DNA of 64,000 nucleotides from Paragordius varius (GCA_964247055.1 OZ176057.1:1116001-1180000); one strand, 5' to 3'. Counted from the stretch's first letter, positions 22,780 through 38,276 are shown. Translations and numbers: made by a program. The notes: generated from the letters alone by a model not told the origin.

Positions 22780-23745
22780 AAATAAATATAATCTGATAAG
22801 ATTTATCACGATTATCATGGCGCTTTTGGCTGTCTTACGAGTGCGATAAGAAAGTTATTTGCACTTTTGTGATTAGTGCTCCATATGTCAAAATTTGACC
22901 ATAAATGGCCAAACAATTTTTATGTTTAAATTTTAGATGGAGGTTTCCCAAATTTTACTCTTTCAAAACTAGCTATTTCTTTTAAAAATAACGCAAAAAT
23001 GCCGGACAAATTTTTACATAGCTAAATTTTGGCATTTAAAAAAATTTTAAAAATTTATACTTTTAGTTAATTGTAAGCGAAATAAGGTGTACTTCTTACT
23101 ATTTTTAGGCATGATGGAAACGTTATAAATACGCTTTTAAATATTTTCAAAAAACACTATATAATTTGATGGTGCTAATGATTTTTATCACTTCAGAATC
23201 CTAGTTTAGGAGTTCTCCTTTTCAAATATTGTTGTTAAATTTTTCTATAAAAACATAAGTTATATCATAAATTTAAGGACAAACGAATTAAATTATAGGG
23301 TGATAGAAATGGTCACCACATCAAGTTATATAGAAACATAAATCGTTTTATATCGTTTTCATCATGCCTAAAAAAAGGATGAACAGAATGTAAAAAAATT
23401 TTATTTAATTTAGCATATTTATAAAAAATTTGGCGCAATCGGCATTTTTGCATTTATTTTGAGAACTAGCCCGTTTTTGAAGATAAAATATTAACACCGT
23501 TGCACATTTAAAAATTATATTTTTTGGATATATTGTTTTGCTATAATATATTTTAGTGATATTTTTAGAATAAAGCATTTAGCTTTCATTAAAAAAATCA
23601 ATGCAAAAAATGTGCTTAAATGCCATTTTTTGATGTGAAGCATTTAACTTAAAAGTGTAAGTAACTTTCTTATATCACTTGTCTCTAAGCCAAAACCATG
23701 GGATTCTTGATACATTTTTTCGGATTTTTTCGGGAATATTTATAT
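22780..23745. mobile_element. R7 element, about 1 kb, non-coding
   Basis: Left end region has ATCACGATTATCATGGCGCT followed by TACGAGTGCGATAAGAAAG; the right end region has the inverted counterpart CTTTCTTATATCACTTG and CCATGGGATTC. The internal ATTTTTAGGCATGATGGAAA motif is shared with copies at 25190, 49000 and 63600. Confidence 0.65.
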
Positions 23746-24548
23746 ATATATATATATATATATATTTGTTTTTATAGCTCTATATCATGGCTTCTTGAAC
23801 TATAACTCGTGATCCTATATTGGATCGGGGAGCGAAATTCGAAAATATTTATTAAGATTATTCATTGCAAAATTTTTATTGCAAATACTATTGTAGATCA
23901 TTTAAAAGCGCTGGAAATTGAGTTTCGGACATATTTTAAATTAAATATATATTTACAAAAAATGTTTGAATTCAAACGTTTCGGATTGGCTTAAGGAAGA
24001 TTGTTCTTCTGCTATTTAAAGCTAGAAAAATGTGCTGTAGTTTCATGTGACTCAAACTTAAAACTACAAATCCAAAAAAAGACCTTCACTGAATTCTGGA
24101 TTGGAACTAAAACTAAATTGCCCATAATCACCGATATGACGTTAAATGAACTTCTGCCATTCAATACCACATAATTATGTGAATCACTTGAACACACATT
24201 AAATCCTAATATTGTTCAGCGATAAAAAATGTAAAAGTCTTACGTTCAGCAGTTACAAACATCACACTGTTTGTTATCCAATAAACAGGCACATCCATCT
24301 CATTAAATTTTCAACATACACTTTGATTGTTCAAATTTTAATTAGATTTTTATATGTTTGAAAACGAATTTAAATTTTAATATTTTCCTATGCATATGTA
24401 TACTAATAAATATCTCATCAAAAAATATTATTTTTTTCTTTTTATATGTAGAGGTCGTTAAGAAACTCGCAATCATAAAGGAAGTTAAGAATTACAAAAT
24501 TTTTATCAATTCAGAATTTTAAATTAAAGGTTCATTTACTTTCATTTT

Positions 24549-25060
24549 GACACTTCGATAATTTGGGGTATCTTAATACCCCAGACCAAATCTAAGTCTG
24601 AAGAAAACGGTCCATTTAAATATATGCTTCAATTCTAATTAAAATATATATAATAATATGCTAGAATATATAAATAAACTTTGCTTTGAAAAAAAATACA
24701 TGTCAAACTACTTAGACTCCATTTTTATTTTACAAAATTTTTGCAATATATCGTTTTCTAAGGGTAAAGTTGAAAGTTTTATATTACATCTAACATTGAT
24801 AGAAATAGAAAAAGCGATTTATTTTGTTTTCTTTTAATTTTACCATTACACGTTGACTAAATTTTTACCTTCCGGTTTTAGCTTAAAATAAGTAAAATCA
24901 AGTATTTTTGAATTAATTTTTTATATACTTCAGTTTATTAATGTTATAAAAGTGCAATTTGCCATGGTTTCGATTCCTTACATATTTTTGATTTTATTTT
25001 AATCGGGCGAGGTATCCAACTACCCCAATTGGAATCGAAGGACTGAAGTAAATGTGTTGT
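24549..25060. mobile_element. Family-A element
   Basis: Left ACACTTCGATAATTTGGGG with ATACCCCAGACC; right CCCCAATTGGAATCGAAGGA. About 510 bp, non-coding. Confidence 0.75.
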
Positions 25061-25189
25061 ATTCTGGTGTTAAACAATTTATATTTTAATATATTTGAAG
25101 ACAAAGAATGTTTGTAGATCCTGATATGATAGAAATATCCACAGAATCAAAATTGAGAAAATGTATATAAACACTAAAAAAATAACCTG

Positions 25190-26170
25190 TTAAATATACA
25201 TATTCTGATAAGAAAACGTATTAGGATTATCATGGTGCTTTTTAGCTCTTACGAGTGATAAAAAAATTATTTACATTTTTGAAAGCGCTCTATATCAGAA
25301 TATATCATCAACTACCTATAGAGCCAAAATAGTTTTAAAGTTTTTATTTTTGGAAAAGGTAAAAAATTAAATTGCGCCTTTAAAATGGGTAACTCTTTAC
25401 TACAAACATTAAAATGCCAGAATCGAGCATGAAAAAATATATATTGTGATATCAGCCCATTTTTTAAGCTTTCAAAAAGTTAATTTTTAGCGAAATATCA
25501 TTAAAGCCTACTTCATACTAGTTTAAATCATGATGGATCCCGATAAAAACATTTTGTTATTAGAAAAGCACTTTTTTATGATTTGATAATGCTGAACATT
25601 TATACTTCAGATATTTAAATATTCGTTCGCCTTCAAATATGTCATTTATATATTGTGTTTTTTTAAATTTAAAATATTTGTAAACCAACTTGAAATTACT
25701 TCGGAAGAGATAATTATTATTATATTGTATAGAAAAAGTGTTTAATATCTAAAAGCGGCATGAACTACACTTCAAAAAATATTTATTTAAGATAAAATTT
25801 TAGAATGCATTTAATAATATATTTTATATGTGTTATATTAAAAATTTATATATCGCAATCCTGGCATTTTCCCCTATATTTTAAGTTAACTAGCCCATTT
25901 TAGACGAACAAAAAAAATTTCGGACTTTCGGAGCACACATTTATAAATAAAAATTTTCTTAAATAATAGTTTGCTATATATAGGTAGTTTATCATATATT
26001 TTAGTAATATTTTTTGGAATGAAAGATTTACCTTTAGTAAACAAAAATAATTATTTTTAATGTGCGCAATTTGGCCATTTAAATGTGGATCACCTACTAT
26101 AAAAGTGTAAATAGCTTTTTTGATTTTTTAAGGGCCACAACCAATATCATCACGAAAATCCTGCTAATTT
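25190..26170. mobile_element. R7 element
   Basis: Left GGATTATCATGGTGCTTTTT with CTTACGAGTGATAAAAAAA; right AAGTGTAAATAGCTTTTTTG and ATCACGAAAATCC. The internal CATGATGGATCC/CATTTATACTTCAGATAT portion matches R7. Confidence 0.6.
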
Positions 26171-26647
26171 TTCTATCAGGAATATATTTTATTAGGGTAT
26201 TTTTTATACCACAGATTTTCGACGCAATGTATGGATCTGTTACTTTGAATTTTAAATAAGGAGAACCAAAACATATAAAAATTAAAAATTTTTCATCAGA
26301 ATATATTTTTTTACCAGGATATTGGGCACAACGTGTTATTTATGGAGTTAAATATTTGCTATTTATAAAAATAATATATTTTTTCCAAAATATAGGGTAT
26401 AGTGTACAAATAACATAAATGTTTAAAATTTGTATATAGTTATTTATTAGGTTATATAATGATAAATATAAACGTCGAACAAAAGTACCTGTATCCTACT
26501 TGATAAAATTCATATGTTATAAATTTTGAATTCCTAGTGCGCATTTATATAATCAGTGCATTTAATTTTCAAATGACGGTCTCTAAAAAAGTAAAATTCT
26601 TTAAATCCTAATTTTTTTATCCTTCTTGTTAAAACTTTGTTTTTTAG

Positions 26648-26762
26648 GAAAATATTTTGCGAACCCTCAAACTAAACGGACATGTCGGGTTTGACACATT
26701 GCCTGAACAATTGGTATCAAAGAGTATTCGGCAAGGATTTATATTCAACATTTTATGCATAG
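26648..26762 (+). CDS. SEPTIN6-like: Septin exon a
   Basis: Starts in phase 0 after TTTTTTAG. Encodes [19 protein letters not shown] then [19 protein letters not shown], the conserved septin N-terminal segment. Splits a Gly codon with exon b. Confidence 0.96.
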
Positions 26763-29700
26763 GTTACATATTATTTTAATTTTTTTATATAATATTTTAT
26801 TTAAAAAATTTGTTTGACTAAGGCTTATTATTGTTTTCAATTTTTACTTTAATTTAAAACTTCCTTTATTTTGTGTATCATCATCGCCAAATATATTTTT
26901 TTGGTTATTTAATTTTTGTTGATATCCAAATAGTATTTCTTTCTTAATTTAGTTTTATATTAATTATTTGCTTAAAAGTACCAGGATAACTATTTTCTGT
27001 AAAATTTTTTCAAAAAAAATTTACGCCCTTATTTGTGCTTTATATATTTTCATCATTACCTGTTAATTATTGTTTTATTGAAACACAAAATGATGAGATA
27101 ACATAATTTAATAAATAATCGGTAATTAGATTATTTTAAAAATTAAAGTGTGGTTTTTGCAGTGCACACCAGGAAGTCAAATGGAATTTTTAATTTTTGC
27201 TTTTTTTTATCATTTAAATGATAAAGGAAAAAAACGGTTAATGGAAATATTATAATTAAAATTATGCTTATTCAATCTTGATTTATCACTTAAAGAAGAA
27301 GGATTTTTATAAATTTAAAGCATTTTTCCTATGAGAATTTGATGCTAAATATATTTGATAGGATTCACTGAATTACTGTAAACCTAATATTAGAACCATA
27401 TTTTAGATTGATGTCTCTAAATCAAGGGGATTTAACTCTCCCAGATATTTCTGAGACCCACGAGAAGTTTTAATTACAAAATTTTATGAAATCTAAGAAA
27501 CAATTGATTTTTATTAAACTTACTTTCGAATTACTGTATGAATATGTATATATTGCTAGAAAGTTATTAATTATTGACAAATGCAGCAAAGTGAATTATT
27601 ATTGGTTAATAAAATAGTAAATGAAAAAATTAACTATAAGCTAATAATACTGCCCCCTTTGTGCTGTATATATGTGCTATTTGACAATAATTTATAAATA
27701 TCTATCAATGTTTACTTACTCATACTGTTATGACCTTACCAAATCAATCATAAAAATGTTAACATAATCTGGAGGAATTTTTTATAAACACAGTTTTTTG
27801 TTTAAAAATGAATAAAATATTTTTTAATTGTTTCTTATTTGAGAATAGTCGGATTTTTTTGACCCGACACCCCTACTTAAAATGATTACTTTAAATAAAA
27901 CTTTTTTTATACAAACATATATTAATATGTGCATACATTAAAATTTCTACTTCTTTTTAGCCCTTAAATATTTTTTGTGAATGTTCACAAAATATATTAA
28001 TATAAGTTAATTATGTGTAATATTTATATAAATGTGCTTTCTTTATCTCATATTTACCATTTATTATGTTATTATGTCATTAACAATTCAAATTCACCCT
28101 CCTAAAATTATATTGTGTTGCGGGCAGCTAATATAACTCATTATTAATATGAAATATATTTTTACGACATAGTTATTATTTTTCCAGCATTATATTAATT
28201 TTAAACAGAATTTTATATTTAAAAAAATTAAAAAATTCTTAAAAAATTCTTAAAAAATACAAAATTTATGGGTGAATTTAAATTGTAAATGGTAGGGAAC
28301 CTAATATTTTAATTAGTGTGTATTGTTGGTAAAAATGACAAAATGTTTTATATAACAATTTTACATTTGTTTTGGTTATCTATTTATGAACAAAATTTTT
28401 TTTTAACAATACGTTACTGTTTTCAATTAAAATTGTCTCTAAAACTGTCGCTATTTTTAATTTTTGAAAAAATATGTACAACTTTTTTTTTCATTAAACA
28501 TTATTTTAGAGGCATAGCTAATGGGTATTAGGGGGGGGGGCATAGTTAAAGGGGTGCCGGATTTTTAATTTTTTTTTATTTTATTTAGAAAAAAATAAAT
28601 ATCTTAAAGTTAATATACCATTTACCATTCAAACTCACCCTTAAACACTTCCACCCTCAATTGAAATATATGTTTTTTAGGATTTGAAATTACCTATATT
28701 TATATATTTTTAAATATTAAAAATTTGTTTTAAATTAAAATAATACTAAAAATATAATAAACTATGCTGCCTTATAAAGATATATTTCATTGAATTAATA
28801 ATGAGTTATATTTGTTCGAAAACACATAATTTATTTATGGGGTGAATTCAAATATCAATTATTCCAGGGTGAATTTGAATTGTTTAAGGATGAATTTGAA
28901 TTAATGGTTTCTATATAAAAAATCTAGACTTATAATATGAAAGTTAAGGGCGAGCGAGCGCTTTAAAATTTTTTGATATTTTATAATTACTCATATGAAT
29001 TATTTTAAATACTTTTTTTACAAAACTGTTTCCTAATTTTTTATTTTTCGAGTTATTCATTATAAATATTCCTTTAAATTCAACGTTTTTACTCAATATT
29101 CTCAATTGTAATTTAAAAAACGCGTCTTTTTTTTCTTCAAAAGAATATACTTAAGGTATAATTAAAAAACATAACTATATATATATATATATATGTATAT
29201 ATAACCTTTACCGGTTTTTTCACCTCTTTTATTTTTTTATAATTAATTAATTAACTTGATTGCATTAATGTCACACATATTTATATAGTGTAAAACTGTG
29301 TGACAGTTAATACATTTAAAGTTTTTTTTTCATATGTAAAATAAAATCACATATAAAATAGATCGTGTATGACAATTTTTTATCATTATAATAGAGTTGG
29401 AGAAATTAAATGTAGCAATCACCCCTTTTATATAATTATATAATTTAAAAGATTCATTTTTACTATTATTATTTGTAATCTATTGGAGCGGATACTTGAT
29501 TGTTTTTTTGTTTTAGAGCTAAAAAAATATTTTTACTAAAGTTTTTATTTTCACATAAATATATATGATTTACTATTTATCAAACATTACTGTAACGAGA
29601 TCTATTATGTGTTTGGTCATTTTGGTTTAAACTTTATTATGTTTTTGGTTAGAGCGATTTAAGATTTGATATCTTAAAAGTCTTTAGGGTATTGAGCCGA

Positions 29701-32700
29701 ATTTAAAAATATGCTTTCTTTAGCCTTTTAGGCGCATTATACAAAAAAAATTTTTTTTAATAAAAATGCAAAATTAGAACAAATTCTGATATCAAACTTT
29801 TTTGCCGTCACATTCTTTTGCTAGAAATTGGTTTAAATGGCTTTGCACCAAGCAATCAAATGTATAATTATCTTTAAATAGCTTTCATGCTGCATTTTAC
29901 CAGCATTGATATATATTCAATTTAATATCAGCTGTACGTTGGAATCTTGTTTTATAGGTGTCCCAATTTTAGACTCTAGAAGTCACAAAACTGTAAAAAA
30001 TATAAGTTTTTTTATCTATTAGATGAAAACATTGTGTGATAATTAAATCTTAACTAAAATAACTTTTAAAACTTCAAGTTTTTTACAAAATTGAGCTCTG
30101 AGATATACAATACCCCAAAAGGTACATCAGGACAAAAAATGCAAAGGTAATGAAGTGTTGAAATGGATAAAACGGTATTTAATTTACATATCGGTGGCCA
30201 TGTATCCAATTTTTACATTTTTGTTAGTTACAGTAAAATTATTGCTAATATGTTTATTCATTGCAAGCCACCACTGAATTTTTTCAATACATTTATTTCA
30301 ATTGAATAAGTAACTATAATATATATGAAAAATCATACATACCCAACAGACATGGAAATAAATTACTCTTTTAGTAGCCATTTTAAAAACAGCAAAGCTC
30401 TCTCGTCACCTGATGCATAATTTTATGGACAGACGATTTTTTTAACAGATGATTAAAAGTTTTTTTTTACCTTATATACTAGCCAAAAATTACATTATGA
30501 GTTATACATTGCTAAAAAGTTATAAATTATTGCCAAATAGCAAAAATATCAAAGGGTAGTTTTATTGGTTTATAGTTTTTTTTACTCTTTGTTATTATTA
30601 ACCAATATTACTGCCCTTTGTTTTCTTTACTATTTGGCAATAATAAATAACTTTCTAGCAATGAATACTTATTCATACTGTAATTGTTTAATAACGGAAA
30701 AAGTAGAAGCTTTCATTATTATCTTTATATATACCGTTTTGAGTTTTTTGACATTTGTCTATCAATAACCAATTAGGTTAAAAACTTGTTAAACCCAAAT
30801 TATACATACAAAACGTAACTACTAAAAGACAAATATCTTTTTTGAAACGACAACCATACTTTTTTAAGACTTAATTTTTAGTTAAAAAAATAGATAATTA
30901 ATTCTGTTACATATTTACACATCCTTTTTCGATTTTACAATTTAAAACAATTATATCTATTTAAAAAATTCTGTTTTAAAAAAGGTATGTTTATTTATTC
31001 AAAGTATGTTTGTCTTAACATTATTATTATTTTCTTTGTATAATTACAGTAAGAGCATTGTATTTTTCTTCACAATAAAAATAAATGTAACTAACAAAAA
31101 AATGAAAAATTTTATACATGGCAACTGACTTGTAAATTGATTAAATACCCTTTTATCCATTTGTAATACAGATGCTTTTAATAATTCTCGTTACTATAAT
31201 GATATAAGTTGTTAGTTAAATTTAAAGGATCAAGTTCAAAAAAGGTTTAATTTTTTGTCTTCTCAAGAAATGTTTGTCTTTATGTTTTTACTACATATTG
31301 CCTGTGTAATTTTATTCATATTTTTGATTTTTTTTTCATATTACTGTCATGTATCCTTTATTTTATCAAAAATTTATTTTCCGTTAAATGGGTATTAATA
31401 CCATTTACAATTCAAATTCACCCTTAAACAATTCAAATTCACCCTCGAATTCAAATTCACATTTAAAAAAATTATATGTATTTTAAGATTAAAAAATACC
31501 TATAATTTAATATGTTTTTAAAAAATAAAATTTTATTTTAAATTAAATACTGAAAAAATAATAAACTATGCCATAAAGATATATTTTATATTAATAATGA
31601 GTTATATTAGTTCGAAAACACATAATTTATTTTTAGGGTGAATTTGAATTGTTCAAGGGTGAATATGGTAAAGAGCATGGAAAAAACAAGAGCTCTATGG
31701 TAATTCTTATAATACATTTTTGATGAATATGATATATTGTTAATACCATCATAGAGCTCTTGTTTTTTCCATGTTCTTTACCAAATATTTTTACCCAACC
31801 ATTTAACGAAAAAGATGAAATAAATTTTGGTATAAAATAAACGATACATAATCTGAATACTAAACAGGTGAAACCGGGCTTGGAAAATCTACGCTTATGG
31901 ATTCTCTGTTTAATACTTCGTTTGATTCACTTCCCAGTGCTCATACGTTGCCTCAGGTCACACTCCAAGCCAAAACTTATGAACTACGTGAGGGAAATGT
32001 TAATCTTAAACTCACTATCGTTGATACGGTTGGGTATGGCGATCAAATTAATAAGGAGGACAGGTTAATTTGTTAGTTAGTTTTTTTTACGTAAAAAAAG
32101 TTTTTTAAAGTTTTTTTTTCGTAAAAATTTTTTTACGCTCAAAATGGGTTTTTTATATAAGATTTACAGTAAAAACTGAAATTATACGGACAAACCTTAA
32201 TGATATAAAAATAAAAGTTTTTTTTTCAAAAGACAAATTTACTTTTAAACCTACTCTCAAAAATGTAATTTTTTATATTATAAGATTTACAGTAGGAATT
32301 GAAAGTATACGGACAAAACGTAATGATATTAAAACAAAAGTTTTTTCTCAAATGACAATACTATACTTTTTAAACCCTGATTTATATAGTGGGAATATGG
32401 TACCATCTTAAAAACTTTGCAGTTTAAAACAATCAGTTATATTATTTAAAAATATCAAGATTTAAATGTATGGTTCTTTTAGAATAAAATATTTATCTTT
32501 ATATTATTACGTTTTGTCCGTATATAATTTAAATTTTACTATATGTATATATAAATAAATATATATTTTAGTTAAATTTTTTATATTTTCAATACATCAA
32601 AAGTTTAAAAATAGCTATTATACATTTATATTTTTAAAAAGTTGAAATTATATTAAGGTATACATTGCCAGTTTTTCATTAAATATTGAGGCTAGATAGA

Positions 32701-35700
32701 ATATATATATATATATTGGCTCAAGGTTATATTTTTTGCTTTTTAGCCCCTATTAACCAATAATATTTATTTTAAACAAAAAACTGTAAAAGATTTTTTT
32801 ATTAAATAATTAATTTTTTGGACCACACATTAATATATATTTAAAGTATTTTAACAAACGCTCATATATGTAACTATTTTTTTTTACATTTGAAAAATTA
32901 TTTGAAACAAAAGTTTTTTGTTTTTCAATGCAGTTTTTTCATAAATATATACTTTGAACAAAATTTTTTATATCTAGGAAAAAATTAAAATATCAAAACT
33001 TTCCAATACATTGTTTAACGCTCCAATCATTTATAAATTAATGTGTATGTATAAAAAAGCGATTTTAAATTTTCAATATTGTTTTGCTGGAAACCTTTTA
33101 TACAATACATATAAATGGCCAATCTAATTGTATTTTTGTTTTCTTTAATTATTCTAAACTTCATAAAAAGTGATTTAGAATTATTTTAATGCGTTCTTTA
33201 TTTTCCAAGTTTTTTTGGATTTTTGAGGCTTTTAAATTTATATATATATATATATATAAGCGTATATCTTTAAATTTATAAATTAAATTTGCAGTTTAAT
33301 TTTTCTGTCTCTTTTTTTTAAAATAAATTCAAGAAATGTTATTAAAAATTATTTTAGTGAATTCTTTTTTTCAAGTATTTTTAGATTTTTGAGGCTTATA
33401 TATATATATAATATATATAGTATCTATAAATTTATAAATTATATTTGCAATTTTATTTTTTAATATTCAAAAAAAGTTTATAAAATTATTTAAGTTAGCT
33501 TTTTTTTCAAGTATATTTTGATTTTGAGGCTTAAGAATATTTATATATATATATATTTATAAGTATATATCTTTAATTTTATAAATTAAATTTGCAGTTT
33601 AATTTTTCTGTCCTTTTTTAAATTCAAAAAAAATTATTAAAATTTATTTTAGTTAGCCATTTTTTTCAAATATTTTTCGATTTTTTAGGCTTAAAAATAT
33701 ATTTTTATATATTTATAATATATATATATATATATTTAAATTTATAAATTTTATTTTATATAGTTGGAAACCAATCATACAATACATTGATGACCAATTT
33801 GAATGTTACCTGCAAGAGGAATTGAAAATTAAACGCCATCTCCATAATTATCATGATTCACGAATTCATTGTTGCCTATATTTCATATCACCGACTGGAC
33901 ATTCGTAAATTTTTTATTTTGATTTTTCAAAAAAAAAATATATTAAGAAATTTAATTGATTTATTAAAAAATTTTAATTTTGCAATTTTATTTAAGTTTT
34001 TTTCTAAATTCAGAGATTAGTGATTAATTTTTATATAGGTTTTTTGACATGTAAAATATTGCATTGGAGCGTGAAATCTATTAAATAGTGTGGTTGACAA
34101 AATAACAAGAAGTTTTTTGATCAAAAAAATTATCTTTTAAACCAAAAAAAATTCATATAAATAAATACGATTTAATGATATATTACCCGAAATTATTATA
34201 CCTTTTACAGTTCAAATTCACCTTTGAACAATTTAAATCGACCCTAAAGTAAATTTAATGTTTTTTAAGATTAAAATTTACCTATATTTTTCCATATATT
34301 TTTAATTAAATTTTGTATCTTGAATTTTAATATTTCAAAAATAATAAACTATGCCATAAAGATTATTTTATATTAATAGTGAGTTTATTAGTTCGAAAAC
34401 GCATAATTTGCACTTAGAATGAATTTGATTTGTTCGAGGGGGAATTTGAATTGTTCAAGGGTCAATTTGAATTGTACAAGGGCGAATTTGAATTGTTTTA
34501 GGGTGAATTTGTATTGTTCAAGGGTGAATTTGAATAGTTTAAGGGTTTTGAACTGTTTAAGGGTGAATTTGAATTGTACAAGGGTAATTGAATTTTTCAA
34601 AACTGTAAATGATATAATAACCGAAATTATTCTTTTTTCCATAAAAAATTTATTTGTGAATTTTCTTTTACCTTTTTTTATATTGCATTGCAGGCTTAAA
34701 GCCCTTGACCTTAAAGTTATGCGTAAATTGGATACCAAAGTTAACATTGTACCTATCATATCGAAGGCAGATACTATCAGTAAGGCAGAATTGTCACGTT
34801 TTAAAATACGAATAATGCGTGAACTCAAAAGCGCTGGTATCCGTATATACGATTTTCCTTTGTCGAATTTTACGGGTACTCCAGCTATAACGGACCATAC
34901 AAGTCCTGGAGAAATTAATGGTAATTTTTAGATTTTTTGAAAGGTTTTTGAAGTAAAAAGTTTGAAAAAATAGCTAGTTTTATTAGTAATCCATTTGGTT
35001 TTCAGTTTTACTAATTATAATAGAGTAATATTCAATCAAGAGGAAAGGTTTATCTTAAAAAGTCTTTGAGGCAGTTTTTAAATTTTTGAAAAGACTTTGT
35101 TTTTGAAAGTTATGAAAAATGCATCTGTATTTATAATTTTCCTTTGTCGAATTTTGCGGGTACTCCAGCTATAACGGATAATACAAGTCCAAGAGAAATT
35201 AATGGTAATTTTTTTTAGATTTTTTTAGACGTTTAAGGTTTTTGAACTAAGATAAAAAGTTTGAAAAATAGCTACTTTCATTAGTAATTTATTTGGTTTT
35301 CAGTTTTTCTAATTGTAATAGAGTTATATTCAATCAAGTAGAAAAAGTTTATCTTAAAAAGTTTTTTAGGCAGTTTTTTAATTTTTGATGGAGAGTTTGT
35401 TTTTAAAAGTTGTAAGAAAGTACATCCGTATTTATGATTTTCCTTTGTCAAATTTTACGGGTGCTCCAGCTATAACGGATTATACAAGTCCAGGAGAAAT
35501 TAATGGTGTTTTATACTTTTTAACAAAAAAATATGGAAGTTTAAGGTTTTTTAAGTAAAATAAAAAGTATGAAAAAATAGCTAGTTTTATTAGTAATTTA
35601 TTAGGTTTTTATTTTATCTAGTTATAATAGAGTAATATTTAATCTAGTAGGAAAAGTTTATCTTAAAAAGTCTTTTAGGCAGTTTTTGAAATTTTCCTTT

Positions 35701-38245
35701 ATCGAATTTTACGGATACTCCAGCTATAACGGATATTACAAGTCCTGGAAATTAATGGTAATTTTTATTAGATTTTTTTCAGACTTTTAAGGTTTTTGAA
35801 GTAAAAAATATAGAAGTTTAAGAAAATATCTAGTTGTATTAATAATTCATTAGGTTTTCAGTTTATTTAATTGTAATTATAAAAAATTTATTAGGCAGTT
35901 TTTAGGAGTGTTTTTAAAAGTTGTAAGAAAGTACATCCGTATTTATGATTTTCCTTGTCTAATTTTGTGGGTAAGTTAGCTCTAACGGATAATACGAGTC
36001 CTGGAGAAATTAATGGTAAATTTACTTTTTTTTAGATTTTTTTCAGATTTTAAGGTTTTTAAAGTAAAATTAAACGGTAGAAAAAATAGCTAGTTTTATT
36101 AGTAATTTATTTGGTTTTCAGTTAATCTAGTAATAAAGTTATATTTAATCAAGTAGAAAATGTTTATAAATGTCTTTTAGGCAGTTTTTTAAATTTTTGA
36201 AGGGGAGTTTGTTTTTAAAAGTTGTAAGAAAGTACATCCGTATTTATGATTTTCCTTTGTCTAATTTTACGGTTACTCCAGCTATAACGGATAATAGGAG
36301 TCCAGGTGAAATTAATGGTAAACTTACTTTTTTTAGAAAAGATTTTTTTAGAAGTTTAAGGTTTTTGTAGTAAAATACATTAGTTATTTATTAAGTTAGT
36401 TAAGTAATAGAGCAATTTTCAATCAAGGAAAAATTTATCTTAAAAAGTCTTTGAAGCAGTTTTTGAAATTTTCCTTTATCGAATTTTACGGGTACTCCAG
36501 CTATAACGGATAATACAACTCCAGGTGAAATTAATGGTAATTTTTTTTTAATTTTTTTTAGAAGTTTAAGCCTTTTGATAACAACAAGTGTTTTAAAGTT
36601 TAATAAATTATAATTTATATAAAAATAAAATTAAAAAAAAATACTTGTAAAAATTGAAAAACAAAAACGATTTAGTAGAACCTTTTTTAAGTTTTTTTTA
36701 CGGGTGAGAAAAAACAGTTCCGGAATGTTTTTCAGAAATTATTTTAAGCGCTATAAGGACCATCTAATGGATTATCGGTCAAAAGCAACATTTTTCACGC
36801 AAAAAGAGTTAAAAATGTTGCATTTGCTTAAAAAATCTAGTTTTTACTTAATAAAGTTGCGTTTGCTTGAAAAAATGTTGCATATGTTTGAATAAAATGT
36901 AGTTTTTGCTTGAAAAAATGTTGCATATGTTTGAATAAAATGTAGTTTTTGCTTCAAATAATATTGCAACTCTTCGAAATAATGTTGCGTTTGTTTGAAA
37001 TAATGTTCCTTTTGACTGAAAAATGGTATATTATATGCAAATTTTTTTTTACAAAAATAGATTTTAGTTAATTACAAAAATGTTAGGTTTTGTAAGTTTA
37101 GCAAGTTTTATTATATTTATTATACAAGTGAGATTGGTTAATTTTTATATTTTTTTTTATGTGATTGATATAAAGTTTAAGAAAGATGTCACTTTTGTTT
37201 GAATGAAATTGGTAGTTTTTCTAAAAAGTTTCAAAACGTGTTAGTTTTAAAAAAATTTTTTGTTAAATTAAATAGTTTTATAAATTTATTATAAAATTTG
37301 ACCAAAGAATATGTAATATTGTTTAATAATATTTCAATTAGAATTTTTGTATATATATATATATATATATAAATATAAAAATTTATAGGTATTATAAATT
37401 ATTTAATTAATATCTTTTAAAATTTTATAAATTTAAATATTCATTATTAAATATATATTATGTGAAGCTTATATCGTTTTTTAACATGAAATATTATTTT
37501 CGGTTAAATAAATTTTAAACCTAACTGATTAGTAATATTTTTTGGTTAAATAATTTAAAAAAAAATATAAAATTCTCAAAAGAATTATTTTTATATTTTT
37601 CTTATTTATATTATTTTAGGTATTTCGGAGAATGGCACTTTAAATGGATATCATGATGTTGATAAAAATGGTATTTTTTGCCTTGTGAATATATTATGTA
37701 TATTTATTCTGTTATAATGAATGGTATTTTAAAAAGTTATATATATATAAACCTTATATTTATATTTTTTAAAAGATTTTGAAATTTTTATTAAAGTCAT
37801 TTTAAATTTTTTTGAGAAAAAAAAACGGATTTTAACATGAATTAATAAGGTTTTTATAAACTAAACTGAGAAATATATTTATCATATTCATAAAACTAAT
37901 TTACTTATTAACTTTTACATTATTTGGTTTAATGTCTTAATGTGAAATATTAAAAATTAATTAAAAATGCAGGGGGTTTTTAATATAAATAACCTTAAAA
38001 TATATATGGACATTTTCATATGAAATGCATTTTATATGATTTCCAACATAAACCTTTTGTAAAATGCTAACAAATACTATATATGGTAGCAATTTTTTTC
38101 TAGTTTAATTCAAAAGAAATTTGTTTTGAAGAAAATGGTATTAATAATTTTATTAGCGTTTTATTTTGTAAACATTATTTTATTATAATTTATGCATTTT
38201 TAAATTATTTACGGGCCGCTTTTAAAGTCTCAAAGGGTAGCCAGT

Positions 38246-38276
<31 letters not shown>

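Noticed and set aside
36170-36370. Copy 6 of array 1 as an alternative septin exon (66-codon open frame)
   Set aside because: The copy is open in the septin frame, but no AG upstream gives the phase needed to follow exon c or d, and it lacks the SKAD part of exon d.
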